Shown one piece after another: positions 36,151-44,591 of a stretch of 64,000 nt of DNA (position 1 is its first letter; every line of letters begins with the position of its first letter). The stretch is taken from contig NZ_FNKU01000001.1 in the NCBI RefSeq assembly GCF_900100365.1, positions 3,100,001 through 3,164,000 on the forward strand. Direction: 5' to 3'. The notes below the pieces were generated by a model. That model was not told the DNA's origin. It made no database searches and saw only the letters and a list, made by a program, of their open reading frames with translations. Source of the stretch: Pseudomonas cannabina (lineage in GTDB: Bacteria > Pseudomonadota > Gammaproteobacteria > Pseudomonadales > Pseudomonadaceae). Both the position numbers and the translations under genes were made by a program.

Positions 36151-37327
36151 AGGGTGTAGACAAAATAAATTAAACTTTCACTCCCTTGTCTGAATAGCCC
36201 TCAAGCCATGCCTAAAACCGGACGTCCTCGCTCGATTGCCGCCGAGCACTATCCCGTGCTGGTGAAACTCGCTCATGCACAGCCCTATTCCAGCCAGGCC
36301 GAATTGGCGCTCGTATTCTTCGCCGAAACCGGTATCACTGCGCATCCCGACACCTTTGCAAAAGCGTTGAAAATGGCAGGGATTACGCGTGTAAAGCAGC
36401 GGGCCAAGGGAAGTTTTCAGTCACCTGAACCTAATAAAGCCTATGGCTACAATGAAACCCACCGCCGCCAACTGCCGGAGCAGCTATATCCGAGTTGCTT
36501 GACAGATACCGAGTGGGCACTGGTCGCCGACCTGTTTGAAAGCCAGGGCGGACGAGGAGTGCCACCGCTTCACTCTCGGCGCACGTTGCTGGAAGCCTGT
36601 TGCTATGTCGTACGCACGGGGTGCTCATGGCGAATGCTACCCCGCGATTTTCCTCATTGGGACAATGTCTACAAAACGTTCCGCCGGTGGAGCGCTCAAG
36701 GCAAGTTCGAGCAAATGCATGATCGCTTGCGAGCTCAATGGCGTGAGCGGGAAGAACGCGCTGACAGCCCGTCAGCAGCGATCCTGGATTCACAGTCGAC
36801 CCGCAGTTCTCCTCAAGGCGGTGACAGCGGCTACGACGCAGGCAAAAAAGTGAAGGGGCGTAAACGAAGTCTGATTGTCGATACATTGGGCCTGCTGCTG
36901 GCTGTCAGTATCAGTGCTGCAAGCGTGCAGGATCGTGACGCGGCGGATGATGCGGTGGCGTACTCGAAGGAAAAATATCCGTCACTGAGCACGCTTTTTG
37001 TTGATAGTGCGTACGCAGGAAAATGGGCACAGCGCACCCATCAACTGCACGCTATCGATGTTCAAGTGATCCGTGGCCCGAATAACAGAAGAACAGGGCA
37101 ATGGCACTCTGAACAAGGCGATCTATTTTCCGTGGAGCCTGTTCAGACTGGATTTGTGGTCATGCCCAAGCGATGGGTAGTGGAGCGAACTCATGCCTGG
37201 AATGAGAGAGCTCGGCGACTGATCATGCATCATGATCGCCTTTTTGCGGTAAGCGAGGCATGGGTTTGGTTGGCCGAGGCTCGAATACTCGCGCGCCGAC
37301 TCACTACATGATTTTGTCTACACCCTC
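36151..37327 (+). mobile_element. IS5-family element with 367-aa transposase, copy A (1,177 bp)
   Basis: Ends are AGGGTGTAGACAAAAT at the left and, read inward, GAGGGTGTAGACAAAAT at the right. CTAG flanks both sides (36147-36150 and 37328-37331), a clean 4-bp target duplication lying on the border of MITE copy 3. The right CTAG is in turn the target of the next IS. Confidence 0.92.
36208..37311 (+). CDS. IS5-family transposase with N-terminal extension (367 aa), copy A
   Basis: DDE transposase. Catalytic regions: first Asp in AAILDSQSTRSSPQ (~190), second in STLFVDSAYAGKW (~265), Glu in RWVVERTHAWNERARRL (~330). The core starts at YPSCLTDTEWALVADLF (~93). The ~90 residues before it (GRPRSIAAEHYPVLVKLAHAQP...TPDTFAKALKMAG-like helices) form an extra helix-turn-helix-like head that typical IS1031/IS427 transposases lack. 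All three copies in this window encode the same protein and look intact. Confidence 0.95.
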   Translation: MPKTGRPRSIAAEHYPVLVKLAHAQPYSSQAELALVFFAETGITAHPDTFAKALKMAGITRVKQRAKGSFQSPEPNKAYGYNETHRRQLPEQLYPSCLTDTEWALVADLFESQGGRGVPPLHSRRTLLEACCYVVRTGCSWRMLPRDFPHWDNVYKTFRRWSAQGKFEQMHDRLRAQWREREERADSPSAAILDSQSTRSSPQGGDSGYDAGKKVKGRKRSLIVDTLGLLLAVSISAASVQDRDAADDAVAYSKEKYPSLSTLFVDSAYAGKWAQRTHQLHAIDVQVIRGPNNRRTGQWHSEQGDLFSVEPVQTGFVVMPKRWVVERTHAWNERARRLIMHHDRLFAVSEAWVWLAEARILARRLTT

Positions 37328-37331
37328 CTAG

Positions 37332-38540
37332 GGAGGCGCTGCAAAAATAGCCAACTGTCCCCACCCTTGGCACACTAAGTTCCTTCAACAGCCTCCCTCT
37401 CCGTGAGCGTTACGCGCGTGCAGAAGACCTTCTCCGAACTCGAATATACCGGCAAGAAAAAGCAGACTCGCCGAGATCGCTTCCTGGCTGACCTTGAACA
37501 GTTGGTGCCCTGGGCCCTGCTGGAGGCGCAAGTGGCGCCGTTTTATAGCAACACCGCAGGCAAGCGCGGACGCCCTGCGATAGGGGTGTCGCGCATGTTG
37601 CGCATGTACGTCGTGCAGCAGTGTTTCGGTTTCTCCGATGAAGGTTGCGAAGATGCCGTCTACGACAGCCAGGCCATCCGCGGTTTTATGGGTATCGACC
37701 TGGGTCGCGAGTCTGCACCGGATGCCACCACCTTGCTGCGTTTTCGCCGCTTGCTGGAAGTCCATCAGCTAACCCGGCTGCTGTTTGAAACGATTAACCA
37801 GCATCTGGCCAGCCGGGGGCTGCTGCTCAAGGAAGGCACTATCGTCGACGCTACTCTGATCGCCGCGCCGCCCTCGGTCAAGAACCGAGAAGGCAAGCGT
37901 GATCCTGAGATGCATCAGGCCAGGAAAGGCAATCAATGGCACTTTGGGATGAAGGCCCACATTGGTGTAGACGCCACGTCGGGGCTGGTGCACAGCGTAG
38001 TAGGGACGGCCGCTAACGTGGCGGATGTCACCCAGGTTGGCCAGTTGCTTCACGGTGACGAAACCTATGTTTCGGGTGACGCTGGATACACCGGTGCGGC
38101 CAAGCGACCGGAGCATGCTGAACGGGACGTTATCTGGTCGATTGCAGAACGGCCAAGCAGTTACAAGCAGCACGGCGAAGGCAGCGTGCTGTATCGGGTC
38201 AAGCGCAAAATTGAATATGCCAAGGCGCAACTGCGTGCCAAGGTCGAGCACCCCTTCCAGGTAATCAAGGTGCGCTTCAATCATCGCAAGGTTCGCTACC
38301 GTGGGCTGGAAAAGAATACAGCGCAGTTGTTCAGTTTGTTTGGGTTGGCCAATCTGATGCTGGCCAAGCGGTATTTACAACAGACGGCAGGATAAATCCG
38401 TCTGAAAGGCGGGACTGGCCCGCCTTTCAGCAAAATGAGGGCAGAAATCTGCTCGAGAAACGTAAAATAAGGCCGGCAGGTTGAAAAAAACCGGCTTGGA
38501 AATGGGGACGGTGCGAACGGGTTAATTGTTCAGCGTCTCC
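37332..38540 (+). mobile_element. IS5-group insertion sequence, copy 2 (1,209 bp)
   Basis: The same element as at 4081, in the same orientation, with perfect CTAG flanks (37328-37331 and 38541-38544). It follows copy A of the other IS5-family element with only the shared CTAG between them. Confidence 0.94.
37403..38395 (+). CDS. IS5-family transposase (330 aa), copy 2
   Basis: Identical in protein sequence to the transposase at 4152-5144, with the same GTG start and intact DDE residues. The identity of the two copies, 33 kb apart, points to recent movement. Confidence 0.96.
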   Translation: MSVTRVQKTFSELEYTGKKKQTRRDRFLADLEQLVPWALLEAQVAPFYSNTAGKRGRPAIGVSRMLRMYVVQQCFGFSDEGCEDAVYDSQAIRGFMGIDLGRESAPDATTLLRFRRLLEVHQLTRLLFETINQHLASRGLLLKEGTIVDATLIAAPPSVKNREGKRDPEMHQARKGNQWHFGMKAHIGVDATSGLVHSVVGTAANVADVTQVGQLLHGDETYVSGDAGYTGAAKRPEHAERDVIWSIAERPSSYKQHGEGSVLYRVKRKIEYAKAQLRAKVEHPFQVIKVRFNHRKVRYRGLEKNTAQLFSLFGLANLMLAKRYLQQTAG

Positions 38541-39288
38541 CTAGTGGCACTTGCCAACCATGGCACCATACCCGACAGCCAACGCACAAAACTCACCAAA
38601 CTCTGCGCGGCCCAGTCAGACAGTAACGTCAGTGAACGCTGCGAAGCTTTCGCAGAGGTTACGCCATTAAATCCTGCCGAATCAAAGCGACTACGTGCAC
38701 ATTTCCGCAAGGCTTTAGAGTTCGCCGTATCTGACCCACCACGACTCATCATTGACACCTCCCTGTCGATGCATGTTTTTTCCAAGCCTGAACTGGAAGA
38801 AAAGTGGGCCTGTGTAGCGGAAACCATTGCAGACTTCGGAATGAAGATCCTGTTTTGCTCCCCACGCCAAAGTCCAACCTCCTTCGATCCCGGAGAAGCC
38901 TGCAAACAAGCAATGATGTCGCTCTTTGAGCGCGCTCCCAACGGTCCCCATGACCTCTACAATATGCTTGGCTACGAACACCAGAAACCAATGTGGTTCA
39001 CCGATGCTGACGGACTCAGGGAAACCGAAAGCTACAAACATCTGCTTGCAGGCAGTATCGTTTTGAACAATGACTTCACTATAGATTTGTATATACACAA
39101 GGACTTCGAGATCCCTATGGAGGCGCTGATTTATTCGATTTTTCGTCCCTGCAACGCTCTGGAGGCCTTGATTTATCTGGGGGCAACAGCTGGGTTTTAG
39201 AATAAATCAGCGTCTCCCTATCAATACGTGGCTTCCCAAGTTGATCCATGCTGCTTCAAAAGTGGAAATATACGACGCCCCCGCCTGA
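38541..39288 (+). pseudogene. Unknown gene, 3' fragment, interrupted by MITE copy 4
   Basis: From the CTAG after IS copy 2 the frame reads LVALANHGTIPDSQRTKL... to ...IHKDFEIP, is broken by MITE copy 4 at CTAT 39115-39118, and resumes after it as INTWLPKLIHAASKVEIYDAPA with TGA at 39286-39288. Removal of the 99-bp MITE plus one CTAT restores the frame exactly. The fragment has no start codon of its own. It could be the C-terminal half of the gene beginning at 34999: the frames differ by one base, and loss of one A in AAAA at 36030-36033 would align them, giving ~562 residues. The family is not recognised. Confidence 0.65.
39119..39217 (+). mobile_element. MITE copy 4 (MITEPsy1-like)
   Basis: The 99-bp core is flanked by CTAT on both sides (39115-39118 and 39218-39221), a clean 4-bp target duplication. 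This shows the target is CTAN-like rather than strictly CTAG. It sits inside the 3' fragment of the unknown gene. Confidence 0.93.
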
Positions 39289-39410
39289 ACCTTTCAAGCG
39301 CAGCACCGACATTCATGAGCAGCGCTCATCTCGGCATGTACTCCCACGCAGACAAGAAACAGCCGCGCACCCGGTATGCTTCTTTCACGAGATTCACGGG
39401 GTACAACGCC

Positions 39411-39926
39411 ATGCCAGACGCACGATTGCGACATTCGAAAACAGAGCTATTCGCAGGCCTGACGTTATCGGCCTGTCTGGGGATGAGCCTTTTGATGCCG
39501 ATTATTCCAGCGACAGCTTTCGCACAACAATCCAGTCCCTCATCGTCGAGCCAGAACGTTCAGGAGCGCGGTATGAACATCAGAATGTATGCCGGTGACA
39601 AGGTGGTCATGTTTCATCTGCAAGACAGCGCAACAACCAGAGACTTCGTCTCGCTGCTGCCGCTTGAACTGACGCTGGAAGACTACGCCGCCACCGAGAA
39701 AATCAGCACGCTCCCGCGCAAGCTCGACGTGACCGGTGCAGCGGCAGGCAACACGCCGGTCGAGGGGGATATCGCCTATTACGCGCCGTGGGGCAATCTG
39801 GCGATTTACCACAAAGGCTTCAACTACTCGCCTGGTCTGGTCAGGCTGGGGCGGGTTGAATCCGGTATCGAAATCATCCGGCAGCCGGGCACTGTCGCCG
39901 TCCGGTTTGAAGTCGCCAAAGACTGA
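39411..39926 (+). CDS. Secreted cyclophilin-like-fold protein
   Basis: A 171-residue product from ATG 39411 with a signal peptide (LFAGLTLSACLGMSLLMPIIPATAFAQ). The mature domain NIRMYAGDKVVMFHLQDSATTRDFVSLLPLELTLEDYA...PVEGDIAYYAPWGNLAIYHKGFNYSPGLVRLGRVESGIE matches the Cyclophil_like family (DUF/TM1367-like), often linked to flavin or redox genes. The adjacent alpha/beta hydrolase and MFS genes on the other strand are common companions. Confidence 0.85.
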   Translation: MPDARLRHSKTELFAGLTLSACLGMSLLMPIIPATAFAQQSSPSSSSQNVQERGMNIRMYAGDKVVMFHLQDSATTRDFVSLLPLELTLEDYAATEKISTLPRKLDVTGAAAGNTPVEGDIAYYAPWGNLAIYHKGFNYSPGLVRLGRVESGIEIIRQPGTVAVRFEVAKD

Positions 39927-39931
39927 TACGC

Positions 39932-39958
39932 AAAAGGCCCTGCACGTGCAGGGCCTCC
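39932..39958. terminator. Bidirectional terminator
   Basis: Stem AGGCCCTGCA / TGCAGGGCCT, preceded by AAAA on the plus strand, between the convergent cyclophilin-like and alpha/beta-hydrolase genes. Confidence 0.8.
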
Positions 39959-39982
39959 TGGCGGGTAGTGATGTTCGGCGGC

Positions 39983-41011
39983 TTACTTCAGGTTTTTCTT
40001 GAAGAACTCACCCAGTTTGTCGAACGGGATAAGGTCGACCCGATCATACAGATCCACATGACCGGCACCCGGTACGATGATCAACTGCTTGGGCTGGCCG
40101 GCCAATTTATAGGCCTCTTCGCTGAACTCCAGAGAGTGCGCTTCTGAACCTGCGATGAACAGCATCGGGCGTGGCGAGATCGTTGCTATGTCATTGAACG
40201 GGTAGAAGTTCATGAACTTGATGTTGCTGGTCAGCGTCGGGTGAGTGGTCAGTTCAGGTGACTGGCCTTCAGGCGTGAACTCGCCCCGTGGCGTGCGATA
40301 GAAGTCATAGAACTCGCGCTCGATCGGGCCGGACTTTTCCGTCAGCTTGTGCACGGTGCCGCTGGTGTATGCGGTGTCGCCGCCGCTGAATTCCACGTCA
40401 CGCTGACGTGCCGCCTGCTCGATGACTTTCTTGCGCTGTTCCAGGCTCTGCGAATGCTTCAGACCGTTACGATTGGCGGCGCCCATGTCATACATGCTGA
40501 CCGTGGCGATGGCTTTCATGCGCGGGTCGATCTTTGCCGCACTGATAACGAAACTGCCGCTGCCGCAGATACCCAGAACACCGATGCGGTTCTTGTCGAC
40601 GAACGTCTGGGTGCCCAGAAAGTCCACCGCAGCGCTGAAGTCTTCAGCATAGATATCGGGCGAAACAGCGTTGCGTGGCACGCCTTCACTTGCGCCCCAG
40701 AACGACAGATCCAGCGACAGCGTGACGAAGCCCTGCTCGGCCAGTTTCTGCGCATAGAGGTTGGCACTTTGCTCTTTCACTGCACCCATCGGGTGACCCA
40801 CGATGATTGCCGGCGCTTTGACGTTCGGGTTCGAGCCCTTGGGTATAAAGAGATTGCCCGCCACTTTCATCTTGTAGTGGTTGTTGAACAGCACTTTTTG
40901 CGCAGTGACTTTGTCGCTCGTGTAGAAATTATCGGCACCGTGAGACATGTCTGCTCCTATCGCAGAATATGAGCTTATTAAAAGCCCAAGCATCAAAAGA
41001 AACTTTTTCAT
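39983..41011 (-). CDS. Secreted alpha/beta hydrolase (dienelactone-hydrolase-like)
   Basis: A 342-residue protein from ATG 41011: signal peptide KKFLLMLGLLISSYSAIGA, then a hydrolase core VKAPAIIVGHPMGAVKEQSANLYAQKLAEQGFVTLSLDLSFWGASEG. The nucleophile elbow here reads GICGSGSF (~187), with Ser after Gly, and the late His is in PGAGHVDLYD. The nearest relatives are COG1073-type hydrolases found beside cyclophilin-like proteins and quinone reductases. Likely periplasmic; substrate unknown. It may be co-transcribed with the MFS gene 41 bp upstream. Confidence 0.87.
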   Translation of the reverse strand: MKKFLLMLGLLISSYSAIGADMSHGADNFYTSDKVTAQKVLFNNHYKMKVAGNLFIPKGSNPNVKAPAIIVGHPMGAVKEQSANLYAQKLAEQGFVTLSLDLSFWGASEGVPRNAVSPDIYAEDFSAAVDFLGTQTFVDKNRIGVLGICGSGSFVISAAKIDPRMKAIATVSMYDMGAANRNGLKHSQSLEQRKKVIEQAARQRDVEFSGGDTAYTSGTVHKLTEKSGPIEREFYDFYRTPRGEFTPEGQSPELTTHPTLTSNIKFMNFYPFNDIATISPRPMLFIAGSEAHSLEFSEEAYKLAGQPKQLIIVPGAGHVDLYDRVDLIPFDKLGEFFKKNLK

Positions 41012-41052
41012 GGAGCTTTCCCTCGTTGAATGTTTGACCAGCGTTATGTTGT

Positions 41053-42273
41053 TCAGCGATGCCGTAGCACTTCGTCGAGCGAGGGCTGAGCGTTGCGTCG
41101 GGCGGCGCTGGCGAGTGCGGCGGAACCGGCCAGCACCACGCCACCGAACACGAACGGGCTCCACCAGCCGAGGTTGTCGAACAGCGCGCCGCCGATGCCG
41201 GCGCCGGCGGTGATCGCCAATTGAATGGTCGCCACCATCAGCCCGCCACCAGCTTCCGCGTCGTCGGGCAGCGTCGTGCTCAGCCACAAACCCCAGGCGA
41301 CCGGCGCTGGCGTGGCAATCAGCCCCCAGGCGGCAAGGACAATGGCAACGGCCTGAGGCGAATGGCCCAGACCAGTGAGCGCAACCGCCAGCACCGCCAT
41401 CAGCAACGGAATGGCGATCAGGCAGGCGTACAGGCGGTTGTGCAGCAGCCCGCCAATCAGGTACGTCCCGACCAGCCCGCTGGCACCCAGCATCAGCAGC
41501 ATCAGCGACAAGGCACTGACGCTCACGCCGGTGATTTCTTCCAGAAACGGACGCAGATAGGTGAAGACCGCGAACTGGCCCATGAACAGCAGCAGGATGG
41601 CGGTCATGCCAATGGCCACTTGCGGGTTGCGCAGCAGTCGGAAGGGGTTACGTGCCCGGCTGTTCGGCGTGCTGCTCATCGCCGGCAGGCTCAGCCATTG
41701 CCAGACGAACGCCAGCGCGGCGAGCGGGATCACCAGAAAAAACGCCCCACGCCAGCCGATGTATTGCCCCATGAAGCTGCCCAGCGGCGCCGCCACGGTG
41801 GCCGCGAGCGCGTTACCGCCATTGATCAGCGCCAGGCCCTTGGCCACTGAATCTTTGGGCACGAGCCTCATCACGGTCGCCGTCGACATCGACCAGAAAC
41901 CGCCGATGGCGATGCCCAACAGCGCGCGACCGGCCATGAATACCCAGCCATTCGGCGCCAGCGTGACGGTCACTCCGGACACCAGTAACAGCAGGCTGAA
42001 GCCGAGCAAAACCTTTTTGCGGTCAAGATGGCCGGTCAGTGGCGTATTGAGCACGCTCGCCAGTACCGCGAAAAACCCGGAAACCGAAATCGCCTGCCCA
42101 GCTTGCCCCTGGCTGATGCCGAGATCCTGCGCGACGGGTGTCAGCAGGCTGACCGGCATGAACTCCGAAGCAATCAGCACCACCACGCACAGCGCCATTG
42201 AAAACACTGCGCCCCATGCAGGCGGGCGTGAGGCTGTCGTCGGCTTGTCCGGGGTTGATTCGAATGCACTCAT
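41053..42273 (-). CDS. MFS efflux transporter, NepI/SotB-like
   Basis: A 406-residue 12-TM protein of the DHA1 type. Motif A is GHLDRKKVLLGF after TM2, and RALLGIAIGGFWSMSTATVMRLVP is the typical TM4-5 region shared with NepI/YdhP (purine ribonucleoside or sugar efflux). Likely proton-driven export. It is divergent from the LysR gene 107 bp away, which probably regulates it, and upstream of the hydrolase. Confidence 0.9.
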   Translation of the reverse strand: MSAFESTPDKPTTASRPPAWGAVFSMALCVVVLIASEFMPVSLLTPVAQDLGISQGQAGQAISVSGFFAVLASVLNTPLTGHLDRKKVLLGFSLLLLVSGVTVTLAPNGWVFMAGRALLGIAIGGFWSMSTATVMRLVPKDSVAKGLALINGGNALAATVAAPLGSFMGQYIGWRGAFFLVIPLAALAFVWQWLSLPAMSSTPNSRARNPFRLLRNPQVAIGMTAILLLFMGQFAVFTYLRPFLEEITGVSVSALSLMLLMLGASGLVGTYLIGGLLHNRLYACLIAIPLLMAVLAVALTGLGHSPQAVAIVLAAWGLIATPAPVAWGLWLSTTLPDDAEAGGGLMVATIQLAITAGAGIGGALFDNLGWWSPFVFGGVVLAGSAALASAARRNAQPSLDEVLRHR

Positions 42274-42380
42274 GCGTCACTGACCTGCCGGTTATCAAAA
42301 ATAGTCGGCACAGGTTAGGGCAAAGGCATTAGGATGATTAGACGTCGCAATTTCCACGCGCTTGTGAGAGAGACTCAGTA

Positions 42381-43274
42381 ATGAGCACGCCTAAACTTAA
42401 CGACCTGCAAGCTTTTCTGATGGTGGCCCGGGAGCAGAGCTTTACCAAGGCAGCCACCAAACTGGGCGTCACGCCTTCGGCCCTGAGCCACACCCTGAGA
42501 GCGCTGGAGGAGCGCATGGGCCTGCGCCTGCTGGCGAGGACCACACGCAACGTGGCTCCGACCGAAGCGGGCGAGCGGCTGATGCGCTCGATCGGGCCAC
42601 TGCTGGATCAGATCAGCGCAGAAGTCGAAGTACTGGGCGAGTTGCGCGACAAGCCCGCCGGGACGATCCGCATTACCTGCTCCGACGACGCCGCAGAAGG
42701 CATCATTCGGCCGATGCTTGCCGGGTTTCTGGCGCAATACCCGGACATTCAGATCGAAGTCTGCATCGACTACGGCTTTACCAATATTGTCAGCGAACGT
42801 TTCGACGCCGGCATCCGTCTGGGCGAATCCATCAGCAAAGACATGATCGCCGTGCGCCTCGGCCCGGACTGGCGCTTGTCAGTGGTGGGTTCTCCCGCTT
42901 ACTTCGAGAAACATCCCGTCCCGCTGCAACCCCAGGACCTGACCCAACACACCTGCATCAACATCCGCCACTCCCCGAACGGTAGTTGCTATGCCTGGGA
43001 GTTCGAAAAGGACAGCCGCAAACTGAACATCCGGGTCAACGGGCAATTCACCTCCAACAGCATGATTCACGTCCTCAACGCCGCGCTGGACGGCGTCGGC
43101 CTCGCTTACGTGCCCGATTCGATGGCCCAGCCGCTCATCGCCAGCGGCCGTCTGAAAGAAGTGCTGGTCGACTGGAGCCCATACTTTGAAGGCTTTCACT
43201 TGTACTACCCGAACCGGCGACAGGCGTCGCCGGCGTTCAGTGCATTTGTCGACGCGGTGAGGTATCGGGGCTAG
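42381..43274 (+). CDS. LysR-family transcriptional regulator
   Basis: A 297-residue regulator. HTH at ~5-65: LNDLQAFLMVAREQSFTKAATKLGVTPSALSHTLRALEERMGLRLLARTTRNVAPTEAG. The C-terminal effector domain (~90-290) is complete: FDAGIRLGESISKDMIAVRLGPDWRLSVVGSPAYF. Divergent from the NepI-like exporter gene, so likely its regulator. The type is that of the LTTRs controlling MFS and hydrolase genes (YafC-like). Confidence 0.94.
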   Translation: MSTPKLNDLQAFLMVAREQSFTKAATKLGVTPSALSHTLRALEERMGLRLLARTTRNVAPTEAGERLMRSIGPLLDQISAEVEVLGELRDKPAGTIRITCSDDAAEGIIRPMLAGFLAQYPDIQIEVCIDYGFTNIVSERFDAGIRLGESISKDMIAVRLGPDWRLSVVGSPAYFEKHPVPLQPQDLTQHTCINIRHSPNGSCYAWEFEKDSRKLNIRVNGQFTSNSMIHVLNAALDGVGLAYVPDSMAQPLIASGRLKEVLVDWSPYFEGFHLYYPNRRQASPAFSAFVDAVRYRG

Positions 43275-43287
43275 CCCCGATACCTGA

Positions 43288-44331
43288 TTACTGCGCGGCT
43301 TTCAGCGCCTCCGCGACCTTGTTCAGCGAACCCTGGGCAGGCTCGGCAAGCAGTTTCAATTCGGTGGTTTTGCCCCGCGCCACCACCTGCATGGCTGTGG
43401 GTGCGCCCTTTGCGTCACACACGATCCGGTAAGCGGTGTCGCCACGCATGAAGCTCACGACGTGACTGGCGTCGTCGTACTTCAGTTGCTCACCTTTCGC
43501 CTGAGGAAACAGCAGCTCGACCTGATTCTTGCTGTCCACCGCCGCGTAGAAGACCGGGCTTGCGGCCCCTGAGCGGAACAGCACGATGCGCTTGCCGGAC
43601 GGCGCGAGCCTGAACGACAGGAGAATCTCACGCTGCTCGTCTTCCTCCCAGACAACGCGGGTGGTGTGCGTCATCTTGCCATTCTGATTGCGACTTACTG
43701 TTTCAGTCGGCAGTCCCGAGCCACCGGTGTGGTCGAGAACCGTCTGCGTTTCCAACACCGGCTCACCGTTGCGAACGGTGTAAGTGGACGTCTGATGCCA
43801 GCAACAACCGTCTTTGGTCATGGTCTCGATCTTGCGGGTTTTCTCATCCACGCTGAACAGGCCGCAGTTGTTTTGCGCCAGTCTGGTAAACGAATCGCTG
43901 TGCCGGAAACCATCGGCCGTGCCGAGAAAGACCTGATACGAAGGGCCGTGATAGCAGCTGTTCTGACCGTCCATCAACGCCAGGTCCTTGATGCCATCGA
44001 AGTTGAAATCCTGATAGATCAGTACGCTCTGTTCGCCGTAGGGCAACTCGTGCACATTGGTTTTAACCTTGCCTGTTTTCGAGTCGGTGCCGAGCACCAG
44101 CTCATCCGACTGCACGCGGATCAACTGAGCCCCGTCAGCCTTGTTGTAGACGCTGATCACGCCGGGACGAAACGTCTCGTCACTGGCTGAAATATCCAGC
44201 GTCGCCCGGTAACGATCGGAGAAGTCCTGTACGGTGTAGGTTGTCCGTGGCGATTTTTCGAAGGCCGCCACATCCATCTCGCCATAGGTCGTCAGCGCAG
44301 CTGCGAAGCTGGTCAGCGTCGCCAGCATCAT
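43288..44331 (-). CDS. XAC2610-type (FG-GAP/VCBS-like) secreted protein
   Basis: A 347-residue product. The segment SVLIYQDFNFDGIKDLALMDGQNSCYHGPSYQVFLGTADGF is the signature of XAC2610-related proteins (DFNFDG calcium-type loop). The N-terminus is short: MMLATLTSFAAAL. In-frame codons upstream (WRWSRAVIAGAG) would make a better signal peptide, but they are cut off by a TAG and hold no usual start, so the start may be damaged or unusual. The family includes an inner-membrane-anchored inhibitor of T4SS toxins, but no such link is seen here. Function unknown. Confidence 0.75.
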   Translation of the reverse strand: MMLATLTSFAAALTTYGEMDVAAFEKSPRTTYTVQDFSDRYRATLDISASDETFRPGVISVYNKADGAQLIRVQSDELVLGTDSKTGKVKTNVHELPYGEQSVLIYQDFNFDGIKDLALMDGQNSCYHGPSYQVFLGTADGFRHSDSFTRLAQNNCGLFSVDEKTRKIETMTKDGCCWHQTSTYTVRNGEPVLETQTVLDHTGGSGLPTETVSRNQNGKMTHTTRVVWEEDEQREILLSFRLAPSGKRIVLFRSGAASPVFYAAVDSKNQVELLFPQAKGEQLKYDDASHVVSFMRGDTAYRIVCDAKGAPTAMQVVARGKTTELKLLAEPAQGSLNKVAEALKAAQ

Positions 44332-44591
44332 CCCTGCCCCGGCAATTACCGCTCGTGACCAGCGCCACTAACTGCCGTCCTGAATGATTGAAATCTGCAC
44401 ACTGCCACTCCTGCTCTGGATAATGATGGGGCTCAAGAATGTAACCACACTCAGCGTCATGCCCGGACGTTATGCTGCGCTACGCGTGTTCGTCAGCCTT
44501 TCGCAAAACAATTTTGCCAGCCATTGCCTGACAGAACATCGTTAATGTTTTTTAATCGTGCCCCCTCATCCCCCAGGAGAACCTCGTTTTA

